A stretch of DNA of 64,000 nucleotides from positions 62,001 to 126,000 of the forward strand of contig QAOA01008369.1 of the NCBI GenBank assembly GCA_003255065.1. Direction: 5' to 3'. This stretch comes from Cercis canadensis. Its lineage: Eukaryota > Streptophyta > Magnoliopsida > Fabales > Fabaceae. The position numbers were made by a program, and so were the translations under genes. Of this stretch, positions 12,604 through 24,073 are shown piece after piece (the first letter of the stretch is position 1; each line of letters starts with the position of its first letter). The notes below the pieces were generated by a model. That model was not told the DNA's origin and ran no database searches. It saw only the letters and a list, made by a program, of their open reading frames with translations.

Positions 12604-13524
12604 AAAACTTGATGTGGATTTTGCTACTAGCAAGTATATCGGGCCACACAAGTAGTATATAAAAGTGAGTAAAGTATCGTCCTCAGGGATTTGACGTTAG
12701 CAAGTACCAATTTCACTAACAATGATTCTATTTGGAATGATAAATGTTTTGATTTGGAGAAAGATATATCTAAATGATTATGAACAATCAAATAACTAAA
12801 GCTAGATAATAAGTCTCAACAACTTGACAGAAATTATGGGTTGAAGAGATTAACAGGGAAATAAAGAAAGTTAGGGGTTAATTTCACTTGGTTTGGACTC
12901 CGATTATTTCATAGACAAAACAACCTTTGAATTACTGAAGAATACATTATCTTAGCTACAAATCCTTTGTTGTTGGCCAATTTCCCTAATTAGATTGAAC
13001 CCAATCCTTTGGAGAAACAATCCTCCCTATCCCAACTAATTGCCCAATTCCTTGGTACAATTAACTTGTCTAGGTGATTAAGCTCTAGGAAATTAATTCA
13101 AGACTATATAAACTAAGTTATCTATTCCTAAATTAACTTGATTTATGGTAGAAATTACAAGAGCATACTCTTATCTTACTATCCCTAGCATCAACATGAG
13201 TCAATAAACCATTCAAATGGTAGCTAAGCATTTAAAGGCATTAAGAGCAGTAAAATCTACTCCAACAAAGAGACTTGCATCAAAATAACTTCATTAAACA
13301 ATAAAACTTCATCCAAAACCTAGCTACATCAAACCCCTAACTAAATGGGGTTTAGCTACTCATAGCTAAAACAGAGGAATACAGAGAAACAAAGTTCATT
13401 AAGAGAGAAGAGAAGAAAAACTAGGTGAAATCTGGGTTGAATCCTCCAAAAGTGCTCTAGCTCCTTCCTCTTCTTTGTTCTTGACGGCTCTCCTCCAGAT
13501 CCTCTTTCTTTTCTCCCTCTTGTT

Positions 13525-13534
13525 CCTTTTATAG
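13525..13534 (-). promoter_or_regulatory. TATA box of the Athila 5' LTR
   Basis: The minus strand reads CTATAAAAGG, a strong plant TATA box about 500 bases inside the LTR. It would place the start of the element transcript a few tens of bases further left. Confidence 0.65.
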
Positions 13535-13571
13535 GTAGGTTATGGCCAAGAGACAGGTGGAAAGACACCTC

Positions 13572-13790
13572 AGCACTTACTCCAGCGCTGGGTGCTGGTT
13601 GATTGCTCTACAATGCTGGAAGTCTGGCGCTGGGCGCTGGGGGTACTGTGGCTTCTCGGATGGGCTGGCGCTGGGCGTTGGAGTGCTGGCGCTGGGCGCT
13701 GGCTCACTGGGAAGCTATGTTCCTCTCTGCCATGCTGGCGCTAGGCGCCACGATCCTGGCACTGGGCGCTGGCTCTCCAGAGAAGCATCC
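13572..13790. repeat. GC-rich LTR minisatellite (CTGGCGCTGGGCG units)
   Basis: About six units of a CTGGCGCTGGGCGCTGG word are present. The partner LTR (1-170) has about four, which accounts for the 42-base length difference (two units of 21). Unit number has therefore changed since insertion. Confidence 0.8.
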
Positions 13791-14426
13791 AAGCACTTCT
13801 TTTGTCACGTTTAGCTCCCTCTTCAACCTCCTAAAGCTCTAACCTTCAAGAGCAATCCAAAAAGATTGTGAATGAGTTAAAAACATGCTAGAAAATTAAA
13901 TAAAACCAATAACTTTGACACTAACTAAGATTAATAAATAACTAGAGAATATGATACATATTCATGCAAAATAACTTAAGAACTAGCCAGATAAAGCATA
14001 ATTAGAGCTATAATAATTCTATTTTATGGAATTATCAATAACGGTCCCTAAAATAGATATTTGGTTATTTTACAACCATTTCTACAAAATAGGTTAATTT
14101 CCTTTGACAACAACATGCGAACCTAATTACATACGCACAAAAAATTCAAGCAACACAGTTTGTAGCAATAGTCACACATCTGACAACAATTTCTCTTTCC
14201 CTTTCCTGAAGCGTTCAGTTGAAAGGTATGTTGAGAATCTTTGTCTAGTAGTGGTGGTTGCTGCTTGGATGGTATTTGTAGTCATAGTCTCCTCATTGCC
14301 TGTGGTGTTGCTATGTCGTCTTGATCCCTATGAATAGACACAAGTTAAGTGGAAGCTTTTTCTTATATAAAATAGTATTATATACAACTAATCTTGTTAG
14401 GGAAGTAAATGAAATAACCATACTTG

Positions 14427-17400
14427 CTATACCTTTTTCTTCTTCAGGGTTGTCTTCTTCTTGGGGTGTAGTCCTTCAGCTTGAGAATCTGGGTCGGGGG
14501 GTGGGGCTTGTGAATCAACAGGTTGGGTCACTGGGGTTTGTTCCTTGGCAGCAGGCTGGTCGGTTGGCCCCTTGGTTTTCTTTCGGCGCTTTCGTGGTTC
14601 CACTCCCTTGCAAGTCCTCGTGTTGTGTCCGATGCCACCACATTTGGAGCATTTAATGGCCCCATATTTTCTCTTCATCCGGCTAAAATCATGTGGAACA
14701 TCATTCACCTTACTTTGATTCTTTTTTGGCCTACTAGCTGGTCTTTTGAAAGGAGGAGGATTAATATCGCCGCGGTATGTCCTCTGCCAATAATCTTGCC
14801 CTGCTAATGGGTGTATAAAAGGCTCGTAAGCCTTCAACCAAATGCTGGTTAGGTACCAAGCATTAACACCTGTGTCTTGGTCTTCATTGTTTAATGCGAA
14901 TGCAGCACAAGCATGTCTACAGGGTATACCTGTCAAATCCCAAACCCTACAGGAGCAGGTCCTAGCTGACAAATAACAATCACTTTGTTAGTTGGCCTCC
15001 GACTAACCTCATACTTGTGCCCAGCAAGATCTTCGACCCATAGAGGACACCAATCTGAGCTTCTCCTCTTCTCGGTATCAAGAAACGAGATCGCCATTAG
15101 CACATGTTAACTCTTATACTTTCAAACTTTCAGAAGCATATCTGACCTATTCCTCATAATATAACATTGTATTTCTTCTAGCATAGTCAGGATTGGCTTA
15201 CATCTGAATGTCCGTATTTCCTTGTTGAATTGCTCGCACATGTTGCTGGTGATGACTTAATTCTTGTTGTAGGTGCTAAATGATCCTCTGACCCATCTAG
15301 TTGGAGCATTCTTCATTAACCAGTCATAGGCATCTTGGTCAATCGCTCTGATATGAGCCATATGCTTGTCAAATTCCCCCACCGTAATTGAATTTGCTGC
15401 TAAAAACACCTGAGCTCTAAGTTCCTTGCTCTTCCAGGTCTTACAAAAATTCTTCCAAATGTGCATCACACATGACCTATGAGGAGCTGTCGGACATAGT
15501 TCGCCCAGTGCAGGTTCCAAGTCCTTTACAGGAAAACAGGAAAAATGTGTTAGCCCCTGAAGCATTACAACTTATAATGGAGTGTAACATCACAAGTAGT
15601 AGTAAGAGTTTACCTTCTGCTGATCAGATATGAAATTTCATCCATGTTCTCTAGGATCTCCTATGTCTTCAATCAATCTTATCAAAAACCATCTCCAGGT
15701 GTCCTTGGTCTCAAGATCGACAACAGCATACGCAATCAGGTAGAAAGAGTTGTTCCCATCTTGAGCAACTACAGCCAATAAGATCCCACCATAGTACCCT
15801 TTCAGGAAGCACTAATCGAGTCCAATCAGAGGTCTGCAAGTAGCCATGAATCTTGCTTTACAAGCGTCTAGACAAATGTATAGTCTGGCAAAGTTTAGTG
15901 TCAAAGCACCATGTGGTCTGTCCACAGCGAGCTGCACAGTTCCTTTGGGGTCTACTCTTTTTAGCTCACCACAATAGTCCCACAACACTACATATTGTTC
16001 TCTCTCTGTTCCTTCAACCACTTTTATTGCCTTTTTCAATGCCCTGATGATTGTCCTCTCATTTACATTGACACTGTATTTTCGTTTAACTAACCTCAAC
16101 GCATCAATACCCTCCATGGACGGAAATCCTCTAACTTCTTCTACAAGCTTTTGTGCCACCCACTTAGAATTAGCTTGCTTGTTTGATATCTTCCTGTTGC
16201 AGGTGTGTGTGTTCATGAAAGTCTTGACTTGGAAGCTGTGTGTTGCATTACTGAAGGAGCAGAAAATCTCCCATTCACAGCCATTTATGCATATAGCCCG
16301 AGCCCTCTCATTATCATTTTTTACCCAACTTATAAGCCTGCCTAGATGAATGGTGTAGTCTTTGACTGCTTCCTTGAATGCACTTATGGATTGAAATTCC
16401 ATCCCAAGCTCTAGGTTCACAGCCTCAAATTGTGCTTGTGGATTATATTGTGGGAACACTTCGCCTCTTTCACAGCCACCATCCTCTGGTCCAGAGCTGT
16501 CCAGGGTGTGCACATCTTCTGTCTTATACCCCTACCCCTCAAATGGATTTATATATGTCTTCGATGGGTAGTTCTTTTTCTGGTTACCACCTCTTCTTCT
16601 TGTCTGACTAGGATTAGCACTTGTTTCCCTCCCAGGAACGAACATCTTATTCTGATACTCCGCGGCTACTTGTGTGTATTCCACATATGTGCTCCCAAGG
16701 ATTGGCGGTGAACTTCTTGGGCTACTTTCCGCATCATGACAACCATCTTCATCTTCTGAGCCATTTGAATCACTGAAACCTTATTCACTTGAGCCACTGT
16801 CACTGGGATCTTCTTGTTCTCCGCTATCGTCCTCATCATGGTCAACATTGATGTATTCATCGCTAGGATGTTGCACATGTACTTCATCACCTCTGTTGTA
16901 TAGCTCTTCCTGCCTCGCATCCCTTCTTAGGTAAGAGAGATATTCATGGTCATCATCAGTGTGTTGGATATGCTCATCATCGTCGCTGTTTGCATTCCCT
17001 AACTTGTGACACACATTCTGCCTTTGTGTGTTACCTTCTTTGTTATCGTTCTCAATACCTTCATACTCATCGCTGGCTTCTGTATGGTATGGCAGACTAA
17101 GGAAAGGCTCCACCAACTCAGGATCTTCAATGACTGGTTGCTCAAAGTAGAACTCAATCTCATCAACCCCCAAATGTGCACCAAAAAGTTCTATAACATC
17201 CATGTCACCCTTAAGGGGCCTTCGCCCATCCTCTAGGCTTAGACCAGGCACCAACCAGTAATATTTTTCATAAGCAACGTACTCATGCTCACAAAATAGT
17301 TGTGTAACAGTTGGAATAGCAACCTTGTCAATATCAACCCAATCCCATGCATCTTCCTCCCCATCCACATATGCAAGTGTCGGTTCACGCACAAACTTCC

Positions 17401-17437
17401 CACCATGGTGCATGATGAGGGTTACATAACGGTCCAT
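14427..17437 (-). pseudogene. MuDR-type transposase, degenerate
   Basis: This DDE transposase would cut and reinsert the MULE in the nucleus. From the start at 17437 the protein has a DUF-like N-terminal part (MDRYVTLIMHHGGKF), a long acidic D/E/H-rich linker, the MuDR DNA-binding segment (about 16440-15900) and the MULE core. The core has D in IGLD (about 15815), D in FISDQQK (about 15640) and E in NMCEQFN (about 15240). A SWIM zinc finger (CSCRVWDLTGIPCRHACAA) and a CCHC knuckle (CSKCGGIGHNTRTC) follow near 14960 and 14640, then a basic tail. Stops include TAA 16781-16783, a TAG near 16530, a stop at 15812-15814 directly after IGLD, and one after TYNKN near 15257. The SWIM part is in another frame, so the gene is dead. 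Confidence 0.88.
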
Positions 17438-17679
17438 TCTTCAAGCTTTAAACAATAAAAACTGGTGATGACAAACAGCCAACATATGGTGCAATAATAT
17501 AGCGAGCAACAAATCAAGTACATAATAGAGTGTTGAACACAGTGTTCCAAGCAATAAAAATGAAGTTGTTGGATTAAGTCAATAATAAAATTAAAGCAAT
17601 AATAAACAACAAATCACTGAACAATAAATATGTTATCACTGAAATCTTTAAAAAATGGGTTTCTAAGTCAATAATATTA

Positions 17680-18064
17680 CTAAAGATGTTGGATTAAGGC
17701 CAACCCATTTGTTATTTGTAAGGCATAAGAAGTACTATTAACAAAAAAAAAAATGCTTCTAAAAGCAGGTATTACCTGCCCCGATGGGCTATCCAATGTA
17801 TACCACATTGCACTAGTTTGACCTTCACTTTCAATTGAAACAGTCACTGGAACAAGAGCTGCACTTTTCCAACTTATATCCCAATGGTATATTGTGACAT
17901 TGATTTGATACGTCAGCAGGAAAAAAGTCAGTTTCACGAAAACACTTGGGAATATGTAAACATAACTCCTTTAGAACATTAATTAAGATGGGTGCTCTAA
18001 AGATAACAAATTGATAACTTTGATTAGTATCAAAAACTACATATTTCTGAACTTCTGCACACAA
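17680..18064 (-). other. Unidentified coding-like stretch, possible captured gene piece
   Basis: Two overlapping minus-strand frames are open across this region, one reading QKYVVFDTNQSYQFVIF and then IPKCF, the other reading [20 protein letters not shown] and [11 protein letters not shown]. They would join by one indel near 17850-17930. The composition is protein-like, not low complexity, but I do not recognise the family. Its position inside a MULE upstream of the transposase would suit a captured gene fragment. Confidence 0.35.
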
Positions 18065-18434
18065 TTATTGCAAGAAAAAAAAAATAGCCAGTCAGTTTAT
18101 ATACAAAGTCACACATAACTGATAATTGTCAGGCCCNACAGTCACTGGAACAAGAGCTGTACTTTTCCAACTTATATCCCAATGGTATATTATGACATTG
18201 ATTTGATACGTCAGCAGGAAAGAAGTCAGTTTCACGAAAACACTTGGGAATATGTAAACATAACTCCTTTAGAACATTAATTAAGATGGGTGCTCTAAAG
18301 ATAACAAATTGATAACTTTGATTAGTATCAAAAACTACATATTTCTGAACTTCTGCACACAATTATTGCAAGAAAAAAAAAATAGCCAGTCAGTTTATAT
18401 ACAAAGTCACACATAACTGATAATTGTCAGGCCC
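17840..18434. repeat. Assembly-type direct duplication around N at 18137
   Basis: Bases 17840-18136 and 18138-18434 are near-identical. The same minus-strand frame is open in both, giving two almost equal 77-codon frames that are one piece of sequence. Confidence 0.9.
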
Positions 18435-20880
18435 AACAAACATTCAAAGAAAACAAGGAAATATTAAATAAACCCAAGTTCAGATAACACACACCTAGGG
18501 GCTAAAGAGTAACTTTCTAGAACTCTTTGACAAATATATAAAACTTGTCCAACCATATTTAAAGCTCAAAAGTTTAGTAAAACATACAAACTAAGGAATA
18601 AAAAAAAAAATTATCCAAAAAGATACCAACCATAATGTCAATTTACTGATAGTGTTAAACAGTATTATACAATCATTGAACTATGTGCTATTGTATAAGA
18701 TAAAATTATATAGAAACTATTTGGTGTCAATTGAGAATATTGGTTACTTTGGTGAGATAGTGGTCATAAGTTTTTTACATTTCAACCCCTAAACCTATAT
18801 ACGCGTGAAAGTTATCTGATCAAAATTTATACACCCAAGGCTATAGATAACCAAGCTATAAGGACGCTCTACCCCTAACACACAAAATACAGACATTCAA
18901 ATGACACCAAGACAAAAAACCATATGATACAATAATATTCCAAGCAACAAATCAAGTACATAACAACTACATAACAGAATATATCAAGCAACATAACTGA
19001 ATCTGTATTATTAAGTCAATAATAAACAACAAAACACTCAACAAAACAAAACAGTGAACATATTCTGAAAATGAGAAACTAACCACACCAATTTTATCTT
19101 TGCTAAGTTGGTTGCATAATTAATTGCACTTACCAAGCAAATTTTAGGACTAGGCAGATTCAGTGAGTTCAAAAAGCCCCCTGTGATCTTTCCAGTATCA
19201 TGGACCCTTCAACATGTCAATCTTTGCATTAACAGAGAGATTAAAGTTGCATCACCACTCATGAGATCAACCCCTAAGTTAAAGAATAATCAGTGTCATA
19301 AATAGAAGAACCAACATCAGTTCTTTCTAACACACATTCACAAAAGATCACGTAACTTAACATGAAATTCTTAGACAGCTCAAACATATCACAAGATGTG
19401 TCTACATTTTTTACATGTGATCAAAGCAACTTTAGGGGGCAAGTATTCATCAAAAGATACCTTCCAAATATCGGAAAAAAAATTTCAAGCTACTACCAAG
19501 CAAAAACTATAAAAGGACTGGAGCTGTGGAGAATAAGAAAAAATATTATCAAGCCCTACAGGAATAAATATAGAAGAATAAGTTCCTCTTGCTTTCGTTT
19601 TATTAAGATTCACTATTCTATTCCTGGACACTGGACAGGGTAACAAATGGATGTCACCAAAGGCCATTACTGTAATAGACAGACAGTCAATGTATTCAAC
19701 AAAGGTCAAAGGCCATTAGTGTCAAAAACAAATTACAAACTGGACAACTCACCAGAACATGACCATATATATTAAACTTGGGTGAATAAAAAAATATAGG
19801 AAAGAATTTTTTTTTTCATCCCTTAAATCATATTTGTAAGTTTAAAATTTTATGTTAATACTTGCCCTTAATGTAATAAGTGGAAGCTACTTAAACAATC
19901 TCAAACTCAGTTTCAAAAAATTATAGAGGATGACGTGGTGCTTTTCTCTCTAGGTACAAGCAAAATATTCCTTCAAACTGTTGACTAGAATTGTTTCACA
20001 TAGCAACAAAAGTTTTAATTCTAAAAGTGGCTCAGGAATTATCTTATTTTTATGCCAATTGCACATTCTTTCAAAATTCCAGGAACCACCACATGAGATT
20101 AGCCATATTAGAAAATCACATAACAAACAGACCAATATCACAAAAATCGTGCAACCCACCAAAATATCACAGAAAATCACAAGGTCGACAACCCCTGTCC
20201 CACCACAACAACCATGACAAAGAAACCCCATGTCCACTACTTTCTAAAAGGAACAACAGCTGGACCACCATAACAAAGACAGACCAATAAAATACTTTCA
20301 ACTTTGGGAACCATTGTCCAGCCCTGGACCACAACATAAGCTATAAACAACAACGCTATCACACACTTATTAAAATCTTCAAGCACCTGACACAGAAAAG
20401 GGAAACCTCACCTCGCGGACGACGAAGGATCCCATGCAATTTCACACCATTCACGTCTTTCTCTCCCACTGTGAGTGAAGGGATTACGGTAAATATCACA
20501 ACATCATGGGTTCCAATTTGGGGGTTAAGGGATTTAGCGATAGAGGGTACTGGAAACATCGATTTGGGGGTTAGGGTTCGTGTTCAAAAAATTGGGGAAA
20601 TCTGCAGGAAAGGGATGCTTGAATAGTGACGGTTCCGATTTGGGAAAATATCGTAAGGCACCCACCGAGAAATGCATAAATGGCTAGGTGATTTTGGGGG
20701 GATTTCGGTGCTTGAGGGAAATCGGGTTTCAGCCTTCCATGAGGGATTTCGAATTTCCTGTGTTCTTGGCACGATGGAGTTCTTCTCCTCCCAAACCAGA
20801 ACGACACCGTCTATGTTAAGAATGGGAGGCCTCCAAAATGGCATTGTATTTGTTACTTCCATGCCACCAGCCAACTTCCA

Positions 20881-21095
20881 TGCCTAGTCAGCTTGCTAGC
20901 TCAACATTTGATGGCCACATAGGCACTTAACATGCCATGTAGTGTTTTCCGTGAAGACCCACTCACAGAGATAAGCGGTGGACTAAAATGGCTAAAGGAT
21001 TGATCTTACAGGGACCAAAGTGTTGGTAAAAATATTTCAGGGACCAAAGTGTCACTGAACCTATCTTTCAGGGACCAAAAATGGGTTTTACTCTT
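20881..21095 (-). repeat. MULE terminal region with GGGACCAAA repeats
   Basis: Three copies of CAGGGACCAAA occur about 32-36 bases apart (near 21009, 21038 and 21069), ending in AATGGGTTTTACTC. This GGTCCCT-rich pattern is typical of plant MULE terminal repeats. The exact outer end is uncertain. Confidence 0.6.
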
Positions 21096-21293
21096 AATTT
21101 ATATGATAAACACTTCTTCTTTTTTTTTTTTAATTTTAACTATAACTCTTAATTTCAACACAGAACCTATAATTCCAGAGACCAACTTTAATACCACTTC
21201 AAATTACATCGTATAGCGAGAATCTTGCAACGGATCTTACAGTCACTTGAATTATTTGCTCATTAGGTTGAGATTTTAGCTTCCCAACATTCC
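21096..21293. other. Spacer between MULE end and PIF element genes
   Basis: AT-rich sequence in which I see no gene. The left terminal repeat expected for the PIF/Harbinger element was not found here. Confidence 0.5.
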
Positions 21294-22539
21294 TCAGGAT
21301 AAATAACACGGGACCAGTCTCAAATAGAAACATTGTTTTTTACTATAAACCTTCTTCAATTCTTCAAATACTTGCATCATCCTCTCTGCTCCTTCCTTTT
21401 CACGCTTGAAATAGCCAACGAGGTCACTAATGTTGTCTTTGGTGCTCTCATACACTTTTTCTAGCACTTGTATAGTCTCTACAAGTTGTTCAATGACAAC
21501 ATCAGTCCCTCTGGTTCTCTTCCTCTTTCCCCTTGCACTAGATGCAGAACCTTGGTCATTTAAAACACCAATACCAATGTGAATGAAATAATGGCTTGGA
21601 GATTATGGAACCTGAGTCTCAGCCACAGAATCAATGAGAGCCTCATTTATGTTTAGATCATCACCTATAGATAGAGCATCTTATTGCCTCTCTCTATCCA
21701 TTGCATCAACTGTATCAGCACCCAGGATCTTCAGCATCTGCCCTAGTGGCTCTGTCATTTCCATAAACCAATGCCAAGTCATCAAAATGGGGGAATGGCT
21801 TCTTGAACAAACCTTGAGCATTTGGATGTGACTGTATTCCAAAATAGCAAAAGTTACTATCAATTATTTTAAAAAGAAAAACACATAATTTTGAGATATA
21901 TATTTGCATGAACAAAATTTATAGAACCCGATATAGCCACAACACTAATTCATAACGAGTATAAAAAATGTGGAAATTGAAACAAGTTGATACATGAGAA
22001 ATGATTAAAAAAAAAGCAATAAGGTGGGATGGCATGTTAGAAATACATAAAGAAAGAGAAAAATGAAAATGCAGGAAGTGAAGAAGTGGAGCTAAAATAA
22101 TATGAAAAAAATTGTAGCATAGAGTAGTTAGGACAACACATAGCATCATTCAAGAAATGTGTAAATAATGGGGAAAAAAAAAAGTCAACATGTCTTTACC
22201 TCCACCCAATCTTGGAATACTTGTTTTTCAACAACTATTGTTTTCTCTTGATCACTCCACCCAAATCCACTTGCCTTTAACATTTCAGTTATAGCACATT
22301 ATTACTTCTTATGCTACTTCACTCTTGATATGTGGACTGGCCTTCAAGCCACAACCCGGCATCTTTTGATGGAGCCACTACTCCAATTACTTTGTATATC
22401 TAGGTTTGAATGTGTCATTGTCTCCAATCCACTTTCTACAAGCTGCAAATTTCAATAAGCACTCCACAAGCTTTTTATCTTCATATCTTGTCCATTGATG
22501 CTCTTTACCCGTCAAAGTTAGTTGGCTTGATTCCTCCAT
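21294..22539 (-). pseudogene. Myb/SANT-like DNA-binding protein of PIF/Harbinger element
   Basis: In PIF/Harbinger elements this partner binds DNA and helps bring the nuclease to the element ends in the nucleus. Exon 1 (22539-22200) opens with ATG and holds the Myb/SANT-like trihelix-type domain (HQWTRYEDKKLVECLLKFA, then GDNDTFKPRY). It has in-frame TAA and TAG stops soon after, near 22395 and 22385. Exon 1 ends at a good donor (GAG then GTAAAG at 22199). The intron ends in ACAG at 21832. Exon 2 (21831-21294) carries the conserved SHPNAQGLFKKPFPHFDDL segment, an RGKRKR basic patch and a C-terminal helix, ending at TGA 21294-21296. Confidence 0.8.
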
Positions 22540-22778
22540 GCTCTCTTACAACATATAAATGATGAAAAAATAAATAAATATTTGCAACATAATAATCATC
22601 AATAGTAATATAATGATAAATAAAAGTTCAATTTTATTATAAAGACAAATATCCAATAGGCCAAATAAATAAATAACAAATGTTAAAGGAATAAATCTTC
22701 TCAAGTTCATTACAAAGATAAATAACAACTGAATTTGAATAAATGCACAACAATAAATTTAAAAATTCAGTATTTTTC

Positions 22779-24073
22779 TCATCTCCAAGCATTGAACATT
22801 TCTGTTGCAAGATTGTCTCTCCATAAACTCTAAGCATCACCTCAACATGCTTGATCATTTCACCAAGGATGGCATCCTCGTTGTTGTCAACTCCCCTCTC
22901 CATTATTTCCCTCTCCAATGGATCCAGTGGCATCTCTCTTCGAATTTGATTATGCAACAAGCAACATGCTGTGATTATTCTTACTTAAGTCTTAATTGGA
23001 TAAAATAACTTATTCCTTAAAATTGCCTAGCACCCTATTAGCAACCCAAAACATCTCTCAATTAAATTTCTAACGGAGGAATGTTTAATATTAAAATACT
23101 CTTGTGGGGTTGTAGGCCGCGACCCATGCTTCCACTCATTTAAATGATACATTTGTCCTCTATAAAGAGTTAGAAACCCTTCCCCGTTCATATATCCAAC
23201 ATCACATAGATAGTAATAACATATTATAAACTATACAACTTTAGATAAATTCAATTCATAGGCAATCTATATAAATTATATAAATAGTGTATAAGTATAT
23301 AAAGTACCTTGAGGAACCTTCAGGCCATTCCTACAAGAGATAGCATCTCTTAGGATCCTAGAATCTGCAATTGAACCCTCCCACCCAGTCAAGACATAAA
23401 TAAATTGCATGTCTTGAGAACAAACTCCTAGTACATTGGTTGCTAATTCTCCCTTTCTTGTTCTGTATCTAGGTTTATCAACTTCTAATACATTAATCTT
23501 GATATAGGTTCCATCTAATGCTCCTAAGCAATTCTACATTGAACAGAACAAAAAAACCCACAATTACCAAAGTTCAAAAAAATAAATAAGAACCCTATTG
23601 TTGTTCTTAATGAGAAATTTCAAAAGTTATCTTAAACCACTTCCATCTCTCATCATTGCAATTTTCTTGGATTGGCTCAAGTTGTTTAAGAAGTTCTTTG
23701 TAGCATCTTAGAATGGCATGCATAACATAATTGAATCTCCGACTAATTATCTCACCACTCCTCATTAATTGTCTTTTAATTATTCTATTTTTAACATCAT
23801 GAGAGAGTATGTGTAAAAAAATTGTCACCATCTCTTCCACTCCTATATTTCTAGATGGCTCTAAATGACCGACCACTCTTAACATATGGCATAAGGAATG
23901 GAACCTCCTCCTATCCATCCTGGTGTTTTCTACACATGCTAAATCAGACAAAAAATCACCCTATCAATATTAACTTCCCTCACTAGATGCCTACTATATG
24001 AATCCCAAGTCTTATTCTTATAATGTCTAAGACAATCATCTATGATATATGTGCAAACTGACAATAACATCAT
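22779..24073 (-). pseudogene. HARBI1-like DDE nuclease (DDE_Tnp_4) of PIF/Harbinger element
   Basis: This is the nuclease that excises and inserts the element. Three exons can be read: about 24073-23627, 23537-23308 and about 23214-22779. The first holds the helix-turn-helix part (MDRRRFHSLCHMLRVVGHL, VEEMVTIFLHILSHDVKNR). The catalytic residues are D in LGALDGTYIKI (near 23510), D in CDVGYMNGEGF (near 23200) and E in RNLIERCFG (near 23070). Decay signs are a frameshift near 23950, a first donor reading AT where GT is expected (near 23626), stops in exon 3, and a frame change near the C-terminus, whose original end is TGA 22779-22781. The donor at 23307 (GTAC) is still good. The first codon is uncertain. 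Confidence 0.85.

Larger units (their letters stand above)
10639..13077. repeat. Assembly-type direct duplication around N at 11858
   Basis: Bases 10639-11857 and 11859-13077 (1219 bases each) cover the gag start, the primer site and the first part of the 5' LTR. They differ at a handful of bases, for example A or G within the primer site. This makes the element look as if it had two primer sites and one and a third LTRs. Two haplotypes joined end to end is the simplest reading. Confidence 0.88.
1..14037 (-). mobile_element. Athila-lineage Ty3/gypsy LTR retrotransposon, decayed
   Basis: The element reads right to left: 5' LTR 12610-14037, tRNA-Asp-type primer site 12586-12603, gag, protease, RT, RNase H, integrase, a long spacer, an env-position ORF, a polypurine tract and a 3' LTR cut by the window start. 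The LTR ends are TG...CA. Integrase directly follows RNase H, as in Ty3 elements; the additional 3' ORF and the Asp primer site point to the Athila group (Calypso-like). Every coding part has stops, so the copy is not autonomous. The first five bases outside the 5' LTR are ATAAC; the matching flank on the other side is not in the window, so the target duplication cannot be confirmed. Three single-N joins with duplicated sequence (4762, 5946, 9289) and a larger one (11858) inflate its apparent length. Confidence 0.9.
12610..14037 (-). repeat. 5' LTR of the Athila element
   Basis: It begins TGATGTGG at 12610 and ends ATTATCA at 14037 on the plus strand, giving the TG...CA ends on both strands. 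It is 1428 bases long. It contains a TATA-like box at 13525-13534 and a GC-rich minisatellite at 13572-13790. Confidence 0.9.
17438..20440. other. AT-rich interior of the MULE, no recognised gene
   Basis: Apart from the exon-like stretch at 17680-18064 I see no supported gene. Short open frames at 19362-19709 and 19950-20290 lack family features. A possible exon on the minus strand around 19135-19275 (ending at a GTAAG-like donor near 19130) is not recognised. Confidence 0.45.
14038..21095 (-). mobile_element. Mutator-like element (MULE), left end cut by the Athila insertion
   Basis: A MuDR-type transposase gene on the minus strand (14427-17437) is followed upstream by AT-rich noncoding sequence, a GC-richer leader (20441-20880) and a terminal region with three GGGACCAAA words (21009-21095). 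The left terminus is not seen. The phrase CGGTCCCTAAAATAG right after the Athila LTR (14043-14057) could be part of it, in which case the Athila element landed in the left terminal repeat. Confidence 0.65.

Noticed and set aside
11366-12620. Element with two primer sites and two consecutive LTR starts
   Set aside because: The whole 1219-base block is duplicated around the N at 11858; one copy is an artefact.
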